Shown: positions 50,386 to 60,283 of the stretch, one piece after another
Numbering within the stretch: position 1 is the stretch's first letter
Layout: every line of letters starts with the position of its first letter
Source: JAJAZB01 sp965249815
Lineage (GTDB): Bacteria; Bacteroidota; Bacteroidia; Cytophagales; Spirosomataceae
Assembly (NCBI GenBank): GCA_965249815.1
Contig: CBDFMV010000003.1
Location: 3,596,001-3,660,000 of the forward strand
Direction of reading: 5' to 3'
Length of the DNA: 64,000 nucleotides
Notes under the pieces: generated by a model
What the model saw: only the letters and a program-made list of their open reading frames with translations
What the model was told of the DNA's origin: nothing
The model's database searches: none
Translations under genes and position numbers: made by a program

Positions 50386-53127
50386 ATGAAAACAACCGTC
50401 GGGTGGGTACTGGTGGCGGGTATAGTGGCTACAGTGGGGTATCGGGTCGGACTTCGCGACGACCCCGTGGACTACAACGCCCAAATCAAACCGATTCTCA
50501 ACAAGCACTGCATCGCCTGCCACGGGGGCGTGAAGCAGGCGGGGGGCTTTAGTTTGCTGTTCCGCGAAGACGCGCTGGCGAAAACCAAATCGGGCCACCC
50601 GGCCATTGTGCCCGGCGATGCCGGGCACAGCGAATTCATCAAACGCCTCACCCACAAAGACCCCGAAGAGCGGATGCCGTACAAAGCCGGGCCGCTCAAG
50701 CAGGAGGAAATCGATCTGCTCACGAAGTGGATTGACCAGGGATTGCCCTGGGACGCCCACTGGGCGTACCGTCGGCCCAAGCGCCCCGAAGTGCCCGGCA
50801 ACGGACTTTTTGCGGGCGTGGGCAGTTGGTTTTCGGGAAAAACCTCCCAAAACGACCTTGATTTATTCGTCGAAAAGCGACTGGACGAAGAGGGGCTGAA
50901 ACTGGCCCCCGAAGCCGACCGGGCGTCGCTCATCCGGCGGGTGAGCTTCGATTTGACCGGCCTGCCACCCACTGCCGCCCAACTGGCCCGATACACCCAG
51001 GCGGCGGGCTGGAACACCGCTTACGGCCAACTGGTGGACAGCCTGCTGGCCTCGCCCGCCTTTGGGGAGCGCTGGGCCTCGATGTGGCTCGATCTGGCCC
51101 GCTACGCCGACTCGCGGGGGTACCAGAAAGACAACGCCCGCAGCATCTGGCGCTACCGCGACTGGGTCATCCGGGCGTTCAACGCCGACAAACCCTTCGA
51201 CCAGTTCACGGTCGAGCAACTGGCGGGGGATTTGCTGCCCCACCCAACCACCGACCAACTCATCGCGACGGCCTTCCACCGCAACACGATGAACAACGAC
51301 GAGACCGGTACCGTGGACGAGGAATTCCGCGTGGCCGCGCTCCTCGACCGCGTGAGTACTACCTGGGAAACCTGGCAGGGCACCAGTTTCGGGTGTGTGC
51401 AGTGCCACAGCCACCCGTACGACCCCTTCCGGCACGAGGAATACTACAAGTTTCTGGCCTTTTTCAACAACACCCGCGACGAAGATACCCAGGATGAAGC
51501 GCCCAACCTCCGGTCGTTTTCGGACGCCGACGCCCCGCAGTTCGACAGCCTCAGCCGGTTTTTGAGCCGCGTGACGTCGCCTCGGAAAACCACTGAGTGG
51601 CTACAGTTTGTGCGGACGCTCGATCCCCGCTTTCACGCCCACTACGCCGACCGCTACCAGGGCGGGGCACTGCTGGGTGACCGGCAGATTGGCCTTCGGC
51701 ACGGTGGAAGTTGCCGCTTACCGGGCTTGCAACTCGACGGCAAAACGCAGTTCGTGATGGCCTGCGCCAGTCAGTTTCGGGGCGGTACGCTCGAACTCCG
51801 CCAGGACAGTTCAACGGGGCCGGTGTTGGCCGTCGTGGCGGTGAACAGCACGGCGGGGGTAGCCAATCCGGCTGCCAACTTCATTCCCGTTTCGACGGAA
51901 ACCGTGCCGGTTCGCCTTCGACCCGCCACGGGCCGGCACGACGTGTATCTGGTGGGGCGCAATCCGGCACTCCAGCCCAACGAGGAGGTCATTAAAATCG
52001 TGTGGTTTGCGCTGCTGGAGGATTTTCCCGGAAAAAAAGACCCCCATTTTGCACGATCTGAGCAGCAGTTCTGGAACCTGATCCGGGCCAAAACCAGCGA
52101 TACGCCCATCATGCAGGCCTCGCACCCCGACTACCACCGCCCGACGCACGTCTTCGTGCGGGGCAACTGGCTCAGCCCGGGCAAGGAAGTGCAACCCGAC
52201 GTGCCTCATTCGCTGCCCGCGCTGGGCACCCGCTCCCGCGACCGGCTGGGCCTGGCGCAATGGCTGGTTAGTCCCGAAAATCCGCTGACGGCCCGCGTGG
52301 CGGTCAACCGGTTTTGGGAACAACTCTTCGGCGTCGGGCTGGTCGAAACCCTCGAAGATTTCGGCACGGCGGGCACCAAGCCAACGCACCCCGAATTGCT
52401 CGACTACCTCGCCGTGCGGTTCGCCCAGGACTGGCACTGGAGCGTGAAAAGCCTGCTTCGCTACGTGGTCATGTCGGCCACGTACCGCCAAACCTCGAAA
52501 GCCGATGCAAGTTTGCTGGCCAAAGACCCGCAAAACCGGTTACTCGCCCGTGGCCCACGCCTGCGGTTGAACGCCGAAATGATCCGCGATCAAGCCCTGG
52601 CCGTATCGGGGCTGCTTTCCCGGAAAATGTACGACAAACCCGTGATGCCCTACCAGCCCGAGGGCATCTGGCAGGCCGTCAACAGCAACCTGTTTTACAA
52701 GCAGAGCGAAGGCGAAGACCAGTACCGCCGCGCCATTTACACCTTCGCCCGCCGCACCGGGCCGTACCCCTCGATGGTGACGTTCGACGCGGGCAGCCGG
52801 GAAGTGTGCCTTTCGCGGCGCATCCGCACCAACACGCCCCTCCAGGCCCTGACGCTGCTCAACGACCCGGCTTTCGTCGAAGCCGCCGCTCACCTGGCTC
52901 AGCTCAGTTGGGGCCAAAAAACGGTTTCGGCCCAAATCGGGCAGATTTATGAACGAGCCATTGGTCGGGAAATCACGCCTGAAAAAGAGCAAAAATTAGC
53001 GAAATTTTACACCGTGGCGTTGCAGAAATTTCGCCAGAAAAAAGGCGAATCACCTCCGCGACTGGCGGCCCTGACGATGGTGGCGAGTGCGATTCTGAAC
53101 ACCGACGAGTTTGTGACGAAGCCATGA
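50386..53127 (+). CDS. DUF1549/DUF1553 protein with N-terminal c-type heme domain
   Basis: 913 residues from MKTTVGWVLVAGIVATVG (membrane anchor or signal). A PSCyt1-type domain carries CIACH (Cys42, Cys45, His46). DUF1549 (about 145-360; VDSLLASPAFGERWASMWLDLARYADSRGY) and DUF1553 (about 620-880; WLVSPENPLTARVAVNRFWEQLFGVG) flank a beta-rich middle. These proteins, abundant in Planctomycetes and Cytophagales, are always paired with a DUF1501 protein as here. They are tied to glycan use; a redox role is inferred from the heme. Confidence 0.93.
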   Translation: MKTTVGWVLVAGIVATVGYRVGLRDDPVDYNAQIKPILNKHCIACHGGVKQAGGFSLLFREDALAKTKSGHPAIVPGDAGHSEFIKRLTHKDPEERMPYKAGPLKQEEIDLLTKWIDQGLPWDAHWAYRRPKRPEVPGNGLFAGVGSWFSGKTSQNDLDLFVEKRLDEEGLKLAPEADRASLIRRVSFDLTGLPPTAAQLARYTQAAGWNTAYGQLVDSLLASPAFGERWASMWLDLARYADSRGYQKDNARSIWRYRDWVIRAFNADKPFDQFTVEQLAGDLLPHPTTDQLIATAFHRNTMNNDETGTVDEEFRVAALLDRVSTTWETWQGTSFGCVQCHSHPYDPFRHEEYYKFLAFFNNTRDEDTQDEAPNLRSFSDADAPQFDSLSRFLSRVTSPRKTTEWLQFVRTLDPRFHAHYADRYQGGALLGDRQIGLRHGGSCRLPGLQLDGKTQFVMACASQFRGGTLELRQDSSTGPVLAVVAVNSTAGVANPAANFIPVSTETVPVRLRPATGRHDVYLVGRNPALQPNEEVIKIVWFALLEDFPGKKDPHFARSEQQFWNLIRAKTSDTPIMQASHPDYHRPTHVFVRGNWLSPGKEVQPDVPHSLPALGTRSRDRLGLAQWLVSPENPLTARVAVNRFWEQLFGVGLVETLEDFGTAGTKPTHPELLDYLAVRFAQDWHWSVKSLLRYVVMSATYRQTSKADASLLAKDPQNRLLARGPRLRLNAEMIRDQALAVSGLLSRKMYDKPVMPYQPEGIWQAVNSNLFYKQSEGEDQYRRAIYTFARRTGPYPSMVTFDAGSREVCLSRRIRTNTPLQALTLLNDPAFVEAAAHLAQLSWGQKTVSAQIGQIYERAIGREITPEKEQKLAKFYTVALQKFRQKKGESPPRLAALTMVASAILNTDEFVTKP

Positions 53128-54590
53128 ATTACCAGGAACACATCCGCCTCGAAGCGGCCCGGCTCGAAACCCGGCGGCATTTTCTGAAGCAATGCGGCAG
53201 TGGCCTCGGGGCGCTGGCGCTGGGTTCGCTGCTGGGGAGTTGTGGCAGCCGAGAAACGGTTTCAGCCACTAACCCGCTGGCCCCGAAGCAGCCGCATTTT
53301 TCGCCAAAAATCAAGTCGGTGATTTACCTGCACATGGCCGGGTCGCCGTCGCAACTGGAGTTGTTCGATTACAAACCCGAACTGGCCCGCTGGCACGGAC
53401 AGGATTGTCCGCAGTCGTTTCTGGAGGGGAAAACCTTCGCCTTCATCCGCGGCGTGCCCAAGATGCTCGGGCCGCAGGCGCAGTTTGCGCAGTACGGTCA
53501 GTCGGGTGCGTGGGTGTCGGAACACGTGCCCCACTTTCAAAATCTGGTGGACGACGTAACGTTCCTGAAAGCCATGTACACCGACCAGTTCAACCACGCC
53601 CCGGCGCAACTCCTGATGCACACGGGATCGCCCCGGCTGGGTCGGCCCGGCATGGGCACCTGGGCAACCTACGGCCTCGGTACCGAAAACCAGAATTTGC
53701 CGGGTTACATCGTGCTTACGTCGGGCGGCAAGTACCCCGAAGCGGGCAAGAGCATCTGGGGCAGCGGCTTTTTGCCCTCGGTTTACCAGGGCGTGCAGTG
53801 CCGCTCGTCTGGCGAACCGGTGTTGTTTGTGGACGACCCCAAAAACGTGGATCGCGACCTGCGCAAAGCCTCCATCGAAACCATCAACGCCCTCAACGCG
53901 CAGACGTACCAGGAATTCGGCGACCCCGAAACCCTCACGCGCATTGCCCAGTACGAACTGGCCTTCCGGATGCAGGTGGAAGTGCCCGAAGTCATGAACA
54001 TTTCCCGCGAACCGGCATCCATCCACGAACTCTACGGCACCACGCCGGGCGGGGTTTCGTTCGCCAACAACTGTTTGCTGGCGCGGAAACTGGTCGAAAA
54101 TGGGGTGCGCTTCGTGCAACTCTTCGACTGGGGCTGGGATTCGCACGGGTCTTCGTCGAGTGAAGCGCTCGAAATTGGCTTCCGCAACAAATGCCGCGAC
54201 GTGGACAAGGGCATGAGCGCCCTGCTGCTCGACCTCAAACAGCGCGGCCTGCTCGACCAGACGCTCGTGGTGTGGAGCGGCGAATTTGGCCGCACGCCCA
54301 TGCAGGAAAACCGCGACAACAAGCCCGCGCCGTTCATGGGCCGCGACCACAACCCCGGCGCCTACACGCTCTGGATGGCGGGCGGCGGATTGAAAAAAGG
54401 CTTCAGTTGGGGCGAAACCGACGAATTGGGCTACCAGGGCGTCAGCGGGCGCACGCACGTCCACGATTTCCAGGCCACGATTCTGCACCTGCTCGGCTTC
54501 GACCACGAAAAACTCACCTACGAATTCCAGGGCCGTCACTTCCGGCTCACTGATGTAAGCGGGAAAGTCATCACGCCGATTCTTGCCTGA
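53124..54590 (+). CDS. DUF1501 family exported protein
   Basis: 488 residues with a twin-arginine leader (RRHFLKQCGSGLGALALG) ending in a possible lipobox (LLGSC). The alkaline-phosphatase-like fold is indicated by IYLHMAGSPSQLELFDYKP, LLDQTLVVWSGEFGRTPM and GRDHNPGAYTLWMAGGG. Its ATG overlaps the DUF1553 stop by 4 nt, so the two are coupled. Tat export fits a protein folded with metal before secretion; the DUF1553 heme protein is its probable partner. Confidence 0.93.
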   Translation: MNYQEHIRLEAARLETRRHFLKQCGSGLGALALGSLLGSCGSRETVSATNPLAPKQPHFSPKIKSVIYLHMAGSPSQLELFDYKPELARWHGQDCPQSFLEGKTFAFIRGVPKMLGPQAQFAQYGQSGAWVSEHVPHFQNLVDDVTFLKAMYTDQFNHAPAQLLMHTGSPRLGRPGMGTWATYGLGTENQNLPGYIVLTSGGKYPEAGKSIWGSGFLPSVYQGVQCRSSGEPVLFVDDPKNVDRDLRKASIETINALNAQTYQEFGDPETLTRIAQYELAFRMQVEVPEVMNISREPASIHELYGTTPGGVSFANNCLLARKLVENGVRFVQLFDWGWDSHGSSSSEALEIGFRNKCRDVDKGMSALLLDLKQRGLLDQTLVVWSGEFGRTPMQENRDNKPAPFMGRDHNPGAYTLWMAGGGLKKGFSWGETDELGYQGVSGRTHVHDFQATILHLLGFDHEKLTYEFQGRHFRLTDVSGKVITPILA

Positions 54591-54695
54591 AATTTTGAAA
54601 GGAAACACCGGTTGGACGATTTTCTTAATCCGCGAAAATCCGCCCAATCCGTGTCATCCATGTTCCTACTCATACCCCTATTTTCCAAAGGCGGT

Positions 54696-54725
54696 TTTGA
54701 AAACGGCGGTTGGGCGCTAATTTTG
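54696..54725 (+). promoter_or_regulatory. Promoter of pyruvate dehydrogenase E2 gene
   Basis: TTTG (54696-54699), 18 nt, then TAATTTTG (54718-54725): exact Bacteroidota promoter. Leader of about 35 nt to the ATG at 54767. Confidence 0.85.
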
Positions 54726-54766
54726 ACCGTCCGATACGCAGTTCATCCTCTTTGCCCGTACCCAAC

Positions 54767-56497
54767 ATGGCTGAAGTAATCCGAATGCCCCTTTTGAGCG
54801 ACACCATGACCGAAGGCGTTATTGCCGAGTGGCTCAAAAAGGAAGGCGATACCGTAAAAGCCGGTGACATCCTGGCGGAAATCGAAACCGACAAGGCCAC
54901 GATGGAACTGGAAAATTACGCCGAAGGCACCCTGCTGCACATCGCCGCCAAAAAAGGCGACACGGTTCCCGTCAACGGTGTGCTGGCCGTGGTGGGCGCG
55001 CCGGGTGAAGAATTCCAGGGCCTGCTCAACGGCAACGCCCCCGCAGGCGGCAACACGATTGCTTCCCAGAAGTCGGAAAACGACGCCCAGGCCGCCGTAC
55101 CGGCGGGTGAAGACCAGCAAATTGCCGCCGCCACCGGCTCGGGCAACGTCAACCAGCGTTCGTCGGACGGGGGCGCAAAAACGGAAGCCATCGCCGCTCC
55201 GCCCGCCACTTCCGCCGAGCCGGTCGGCAACGCGACGGCGATCAAAATGCCCAAAATGAGCGACACCATGACCGAGGGCACCATCGTGACCTGGCTCAAA
55301 AAGGTGGGCGATAAAGTAAAATCGGGCGATGTGCTGGCCGAAGTCGAGACCGACAAAGCGACGATGGAACTGGAAAACTACGATGACGGTACGCTGCTGT
55401 ACGTCGGGCCGAAAGAAGGTGATTCGGTGAAAGTAGACGACGTGATCGCCATCGTGGGTGAGGAGGGAGCCAACTTTCAGGCCCTGCTCAGCGGCGGTAC
55501 GGCGACCCCGCCGCAAAACGGTCAGGCACCGGCCACCAACGGCCAGGCCCAACCCGCTGCCGAGGCGCCCGCCGCCGATGGCGACGACCGCGTGAAAGCC
55601 TCGCCGCTTGCTAAGCAGATTGCCAAAGACAAGGGCATCGATTTGAAGGCCGTGCAGGGGTCAGGCGAAAACGGTCGCATCGTTAAGCGCGACATCGAAA
55701 CCTTCACGCCAGGCGAAAAAATGGCGCAGCCTGCCGTTGCCGCTCCCGAAACAGCCCCCGCGCCCGCTGCGAAACCGGCCCCCGCCCCGGCTCAACTGCC
55801 GAAGGTGTACGGCGAAGAAAGTTTCGAAGACGTGGCCCTGAGCCAGATGCGGAAGGTGATTGCCCGCCGCCTCGGCGAAAGCAAGTTTTCGGCCCCGCAC
55901 TTCTACGTCACGATGGAAATCAACATGGACAAGGCCATCGTGGCCCGGAATTCCATGAACGAAGTCGCGCCGGTCAAGATTTCCTTTAACGATCTGGTCA
56001 TTAAAGCCGCCGCCGTGGCCCTGCAAAGCCACCCGGCCATCAACGCCTCGTGGCTCGGCGACAAAATCCGCTACAACCACCACATCCACGTCGGCATGGC
56101 CGTGGCCGTGGACGAGGGCCTGCTCGTGCCGGTGCTTCGTTTTGCCAACCTGAAATCGCTCTCGGCGCTGTCGATGGAAGCGAAAGATCTCGGCGGGAAG
56201 GCCAAGAACAAGAAACTTCAGCCCACCGAAATGCAGGGCAATACGTTTACCATCAGCAATTTGGGAATGTTTGGTGTGGACGAATTCACGGCCATCATCA
56301 ACCCGCCCGACGCCTGCATCCTCGCCGTGGGCGGCATTAAGGAAACGGTGAAAGTGGAAGGCGGACAAATCAAACCGACGAGCGTGATGAAAGTAACGCT
56401 CTCGAGCGATCACCGCGTGGTGGACGGGGCCAAAGCCGCCGCCTTCCTGCAAACGCTCAAGGGCTTGCTGGAAGATCCGATCCGGTTGCTGATTTGA
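54767..56497 (+). CDS. Dihydrolipoamide acetyltransferase, pyruvate dehydrogenase E2
   Basis: 576 residues from MAEVIRMPLLSDTMTEG; a start at 54710 would precede the promoter core. Two lipoyl domains carry lipoyl lysines Lys43 and Lys197, both in ETDKATMELEN. A peripheral-subunit-binding domain follows (VKASPLAKQIAKDKGID, about 275-315). The catalytic domain (about 345-576) has SSDHRVVDGAKAA with catalytic His549 and Asp553. It transfers acetyl groups to CoA in the PDH complex. E1 and E3 genes are not nearby. Confidence 0.95.
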   Translation: MAEVIRMPLLSDTMTEGVIAEWLKKEGDTVKAGDILAEIETDKATMELENYAEGTLLHIAAKKGDTVPVNGVLAVVGAPGEEFQGLLNGNAPAGGNTIASQKSENDAQAAVPAGEDQQIAAATGSGNVNQRSSDGGAKTEAIAAPPATSAEPVGNATAIKMPKMSDTMTEGTIVTWLKKVGDKVKSGDVLAEVETDKATMELENYDDGTLLYVGPKEGDSVKVDDVIAIVGEEGANFQALLSGGTATPPQNGQAPATNGQAQPAAEAPAADGDDRVKASPLAKQIAKDKGIDLKAVQGSGENGRIVKRDIETFTPGEKMAQPAVAAPETAPAPAAKPAPAPAQLPKVYGEESFEDVALSQMRKVIARRLGESKFSAPHFYVTMEINMDKAIVARNSMNEVAPVKISFNDLVIKAAAVALQSHPAINASWLGDKIRYNHHIHVGMAVAVDEGLLVPVLRFANLKSLSALSMEAKDLGGKAKNKKLQPTEMQGNTFTISNLGMFGVDEFTAIINPPDACILAVGGIKETVKVEGGQIKPTSVMKVTLSSDHRVVDGAKAAAFLQTLKGLLEDPIRLLI

Positions 56498-56513
56498 TGT
56501 TCACAAACCAGAT

Positions 56514-56575
56514 GTCGGAGGCAGGAAGTGAGAAATCGGAACGTTTTTTCTGATTTCATACTTCCCACCTCCGAC
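56514..56575. repeat. Heptamer-built palindrome, aceF-hslV spacer
   Basis: Arms 56514-56540 and 56549-56575 are complementary at 22 of 27 positions around an 8-nt loop. The left arm reads GTCGGAG, GCAGGAA, GTGAGAA, ATCGGAA with a 7-nt period. It may also act as a terminator for the E2 gene (TTTTTT within the loop side). Confidence 0.7.
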
Positions 56576-56590
56576 TTCGTTTTTACCACC

Positions 56591-57136
56591 ATGGAAATCC
56601 CTAAAATCCACGCCACGACCGTTGTCGGCGTAATGCACAACGGCGAAATCGCGCTTGGGGCCGACGGCCAGGCCACGATGGGCAACACCGTTGCCAAAAG
56701 CAACGTGAAGAAAGTGCGCCGCCTCGCCGATGGCAAGGTCGTGGCGGGTTTCGCGGGCAGCACCGCCGACGCCTTTACGCTCATCGAACGGTTTGAGGAA
56801 AAACTCAATGCCTTTGGGGGAAACCTACGCCGCGCGGCGGTCGAACTGGCGAAAGAATGGCGCACGGACCGCTTTCTGCGCAACCTTGAAGCGATGATTG
56901 TGGTCGCCAACCAGGAAGAACTCTTGCTCATTTCCGGCAACGGCGACGTGCTCGAACCCGAGAATGGCGTGGCCGCCGTCGGGTCGGGAGCCTCGTTTGC
57001 GCAGGCTGCCGCCACGGCCCTCAAAAAACACGCCCCGCACCTGACCGCCGAGGAAATCGTGCGCGAAAGCCTGCACATCGCCGCCGACATCTGCATTTAC
57101 ACCAACCACAACCTGGTGGTGGAGCGGGTGGGTTGA
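56591..57136 (+). CDS. hslV: ATP-dependent protease proteolytic subunit HslV
   Basis: 181 residues from MEIPKIHATTVVGVMHNGE; an ATG 63 nt upstream lies in the palindrome and is rejected. After removal of the leader the catalytic Thr begins TTVVGV. Conserved phrases GEIALGADGQATMGNTV and VVAGFAGSTADAFTLIERFEEKL identify it. It forms a hexameric ring chamber driven by the HslU unfoldase, which is not encoded next to it here. Confidence 0.96.
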   Translation: MEIPKIHATTVVGVMHNGEIALGADGQATMGNTVAKSNVKKVRRLADGKVVAGFAGSTADAFTLIERFEEKLNAFGGNLRRAAVELAKEWRTDRFLRNLEAMIVVANQEELLLISGNGDVLEPENGVAAVGSGASFAQAAATALKKHAPHLTAEEIVRESLHIAADICIYTNHNLVVERVG

Positions 57137-57181
57137 TTTTTCAATGAAAGTTTCTACTTTGCTGCTCAATTCCTGTACGGC

Positions 57182-57541
57182 ATGGATCCGAAGAAAAAAT
57201 TAGCCCAATTGGACGGCCTGGTTGCTGATTTAATCATCGGCCAGAATCGGTTGATTGAGGACGTGTCCGTTTTGAAAGAACAGGTCAAGCAACTGGTTGA
57301 TTTCCAGCGTCAAAGCCTTGATTTCCAGCGTCAAAGCCTTGACTTCCAACGCCAGAGTTTTGATTTTCAACGTCAAAGCGTTGACTTTCAACAGAAAATG
57401 GGGATGCAACTGGAAGGAATACACGATTTCCTCCGTCAAATAGCGGGTGACTTCCAGGACCTCAGAACAGAGAACAAGCTCCTCACCGACCACGAAACCC
57501 GCCTTCGTACGCTTGAATCGATTCTTTTGAAAGCCAGCTAA
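57182..57541 (+). CDS. Hypothetical coiled-coil protein with heptad repeats
   Basis: 119 residues, no known family. Residues 20-70 are a coiled-coil whose middle consists of five near-identical heptads (DFQRQSL, DFQRQSL, DFQRQSF, DFQRQSV, DFQQKMG), encoded by 21-nt tandem repeats. The remainder (GIHDFLRQIAGDFQDLRTENKLL) is also helical. Probably an oligomeric scaffold of unknown role. A terminator follows. Confidence 0.75.
   Translation: MDPKKKLAQLDGLVADLIIGQNRLIEDVSVLKEQVKQLVDFQRQSLDFQRQSLDFQRQSFDFQRQSVDFQQKMGMQLEGIHDFLRQIAGDFQDLRTENKLLTDHETRLRTLESILLKAS
57299..57403 (+). repeat. Five 21-nt tandem repeats in coding sequence
   Basis: Unit GATTTCCAGCGTCAAAGCCTT repeated five times with few changes; the first two units differ at only one or two bases, so duplication is recent. 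Each unit adds one coiled-coil heptad. Confidence 0.85.
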
Positions 57542-57563
57542 CCGACGTTCCCTGACCAACCCG

Positions 57564-57591
57564 GCCCGTGATGCAAGTCATGGGCTTTTTT
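57564..57591 (+). terminator. Terminator of the coiled-coil gene
   Basis: GCCCGTGA (57564-57571) pairs with TCATGGGC (57578-57585) with one G-U pair, followed by TTTTTTG. Confidence 0.8.
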
Positions 57592-57620
57592 GTTTTCTTG
57601 CCGCCAAACCTCCGAACCCC

Positions 57621-60023
57621 ATGAAGTCTATTTTTCGTCTCCTTATTTGCGTCTTGTTCAGTAGTCAGTATTCATTTTTCGTTGCAAAAGCCCAATCGCC
57701 CGACTTGCTCCGGCAGTCCTGGCCCGCGAGTTGGGTTACCTGTCCCGGCGTAAGTACCCGCGACTACGGCGTGTTTCATTTCCGGAAAACGTTGGAATTG
57801 GCCGCCAAACCTGCCTCGTTCGTCGTACACGTCTCCGCCGACAACCGCTACCGGCTGCTGGTCAATGGCCAGCCCGTGGGCGGTGGCCCGGCGCGGGGCG
57901 ATTTGGCCCACTGGCCCTACGAAACCTATGACCTCGCGCCGATGCTGAAAGTCGGCAAAAACGTGCTGGCGGCGCTCGTCTGGAACATGGCCGAACATGC
58001 CCCCGTGGCCCAGCAGACCATCGCGACCGCCTTTTTGATGCAGGGAAATGGTACCGCCGAAGCCATCGTGAACACGGGCGTGAAGGCTTCCGGCTGGAAA
58101 GTGCTGAGAAACGACGCCTATACGCCCTGCTCGACCGACAACATGGCCCGGTTGCGGACGTACATGGTCATCGGCCCCGGCGACCGGGTGGACGGCAGCA
58201 AGTTTCCCTGGGGTTGGGAAAGCGCCGATTTCAACGACGCGGCCTGGGCTGACGCGCAGAATTTCCACCACGCCGACCCGCAAGGCCAGGGCACCGACAA
58301 CCTCTGGACGCTCACACCCCGGCCCATTCCGCTGATGGAAGAGACCCCGCAACGCGGCCTCGTCGTGCGCCGCGCCGAAGGCTTAAATGTCCCGAGCGGT
58401 GAGTTTTTAACTGGAAAAACACCGCTAACGATTCCCGCCAAAACGACCGTTAAAATTCTGCTCGACCAAACGGTTGAAACCACGGCCTACCCCGAACTTA
58501 CCATCACCGGCGGCAAGGGCGCGACGGTGACGCTGACCTACGCCGAAGCGTTGTTCAAAAAAGAACAACCCGCCTACGCCCAGAACAAGGGCAACCGAAA
58601 CGACATTGAAGGCCGCGAAATCCGGGGCAATTTCGACCAGTTCCTGCCCGACGGCGGCGCGAACCGACACTTTCGCCCACTCTGGTTCCGCACCTGGCGC
58701 TACCTTCAACTTGAGGTGCAAACCGGCGACGAGCCGCTCAACATCAACGACTTGTATAGCTCGTACACGGGTTATCCCTTCAAACAGACGGCCAGTTTTT
58801 CGAGCAGCGACCCCAGTCTGACCGACATCTGGAATGTAGGCTGGCGCACGGCACGGCTCTGCGCCAACGAAACCTACTACGACTGCCCGTACTACGAACA
58901 ACTTCAGTACGAGGGCGATACGCGGATTCAGGCCCTCATTTCGCTCTACGTCACCGGCGACGACCGCCTCATGCGCAAGGCCATCGACGATTTCTACCAC
59001 TCCCGCGTCAGCGAGGGCCTCACCCAGGGTCGCTACCCCAGCAACCGGTTGCAGGTGATTCCGCCGTTTTCGCTGTACTGGTGCTCGATGGTGTACGATT
59101 ACTGGATGCACCGCCGCGACGACGCCTTCGTGGGCCAGTACCTGACGGCCATCCGCGGCGTGCTCGATTGGTACGAACGGCACACCGACGCGCCGAAAGC
59201 CATGCTCGGCCCGATGGCCTGGTGGAATTTCGAGGACTGGAACCGCCGCTGGCCCAACGGCACTCCGCAGGGGGCTACCGACGGAAATTCGGCGGTCGTC
59301 ACGCTGCACTACGTGTACACGCTCAACCAGATGGCCCCGCTGTTCGAGGCATTTGGCAAAAAATACGAGGCCGGGCAGTTTCGGGCGACGGCCACCCGCC
59401 TCGCGGCCTCCACGATGAAGCGATGTTTCGACGAAAAAACGGGCCTTCTCGCCAGCACGCCCGACCGGCAGCGGTTTTCGCCCCACGCCAACATCCTCGG
59501 TGTGCTCAGCGGGGCCATTCCCCCGAACCAGCAAAAATTGGTGTTGCAAAAGGTGCTCGCTACCGACTCGCTGTTGAGCCAGATGACGTTTTACTACCGC
59601 TTTTACCTGAATCAGGCGCTCAAAAAAGCGGGCATGGCCGATTTGTACTACGCCCAACTCAAACCCTGGCGTGACATGCTGGCCATCGGCCTGACCACGT
59701 TTGCCGAAGAACCCGAGCCGACGCGCTCCGATTGCCACGCCTGGAGCGCCAGCCCGAATTACGACTTCCTGGCCACGATTTGCGGGATTACACCTGACGC
59801 GCCGGGTTTCTCGAAACTAAAAATCGCTCCGGCGCTGGGCGAACTCACGCAGGTTTCGGGAAAAATGCCGCACCCCGCCGGAGAAATCGCGGTTTCGTTT
59901 GCCAGAAGCGGTCCAAAAGGCCTGACGGGCGAAGTCACGCTGCCCGTCGGGTTGACGGGAACGCTGGTCTGGCAAGGAAAAGAGACGGCACTAAAAAGTG
60001 GCAGGCAAACCGTGTCGTTTTAA
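57621..60023 (+). CDS. Exported alpha-L-rhamnosidase (GH78)
   Basis: 800 residues with a signal peptide (FRLLICVLFSSQYSFF, cut near KAQ). N-terminal beta-domains (about 30-340) precede an (alpha/alpha)6 barrel (about 375-700). The active-site region YYDCPYYEQLQYEGDTRIQ has Asp421 and Glu426, as in GH78. A C-terminal jelly roll ends the protein. It should release L-rhamnose from plant or microbial glycans in the periplasm. Stop codon overlaps the convergent small membrane gene by 4 nt. Confidence 0.9.
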   Translation: MKSIFRLLICVLFSSQYSFFVAKAQSPDLLRQSWPASWVTCPGVSTRDYGVFHFRKTLELAAKPASFVVHVSADNRYRLLVNGQPVGGGPARGDLAHWPYETYDLAPMLKVGKNVLAALVWNMAEHAPVAQQTIATAFLMQGNGTAEAIVNTGVKASGWKVLRNDAYTPCSTDNMARLRTYMVIGPGDRVDGSKFPWGWESADFNDAAWADAQNFHHADPQGQGTDNLWTLTPRPIPLMEETPQRGLVVRRAEGLNVPSGEFLTGKTPLTIPAKTTVKILLDQTVETTAYPELTITGGKGATVTLTYAEALFKKEQPAYAQNKGNRNDIEGREIRGNFDQFLPDGGANRHFRPLWFRTWRYLQLEVQTGDEPLNINDLYSSYTGYPFKQTASFSSSDPSLTDIWNVGWRTARLCANETYYDCPYYEQLQYEGDTRIQALISLYVTGDDRLMRKAIDDFYHSRVSEGLTQGRYPSNRLQVIPPFSLYWCSMVYDYWMHRRDDAFVGQYLTAIRGVLDWYERHTDAPKAMLGPMAWWNFEDWNRRWPNGTPQGATDGNSAVVTLHYVYTLNQMAPLFEAFGKKYEAGQFRATATRLAASTMKRCFDEKTGLLASTPDRQRFSPHANILGVLSGAIPPNQQKLVLQKVLATDSLLSQMTFYYRFYLNQALKKAGMADLYYAQLKPWRDMLAIGLTTFAEEPEPTRSDCHAWSASPNYDFLATICGITPDAPGFSKLKIAPALGELTQVSGKMPHPAGEIAVSFARSGPKGLTGEVTLPVGLTGTLVWQGKETALKSGRQTVSF

Positions 60024-60274
60024 TCCACTGGTCGGCAGAGGTAGTACGCGCCCGCGCCGAGTACCGTACTCGAAAACAGGCAAAGCACGCCCAAAAACAC
60101 GGTCAGGCTGAGGTCGTCGTCGGGCGTAACGGCTTCGGGGCGGGCGAACAGGAAAACCGTCCGGCCAATCAGAATCAGCGCGCCCGCCACCGAGCCGGAC
60201 AGCATGAGCCAAAGCACGGCGGGCACACGCTCCCAGCGGTAGCGACGCACGGCGGAAGAAGGAGTTTTTTCCAT
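60020..60274 (-). CDS. Small two-helix membrane protein, 84 aa
   Basis: Not assigned to a family. Two membrane helices (VLWLMLSGSVAGALILIG and LTVFLGVLCLFSSTVLGAG) joined by a short acidic loop (PEAVTPDDD). It is the most downstream gene of the diheme-peroxidase cluster, 9 nt after the peroxidase, so it may assist electron transfer or maturation in that module. Its end overlaps the rhamnosidase stop on the other strand. Confidence 0.65.
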   Translation of the reverse strand: MEKTPSSAVRRYRWERVPAVLWLMLSGSVAGALILIGRTVFLFARPEAVTPDDDLSLTVFLGVLCLFSSTVLGAGAYYLCRPVD

Positions 60275-60283
60275 GAAAACAGG

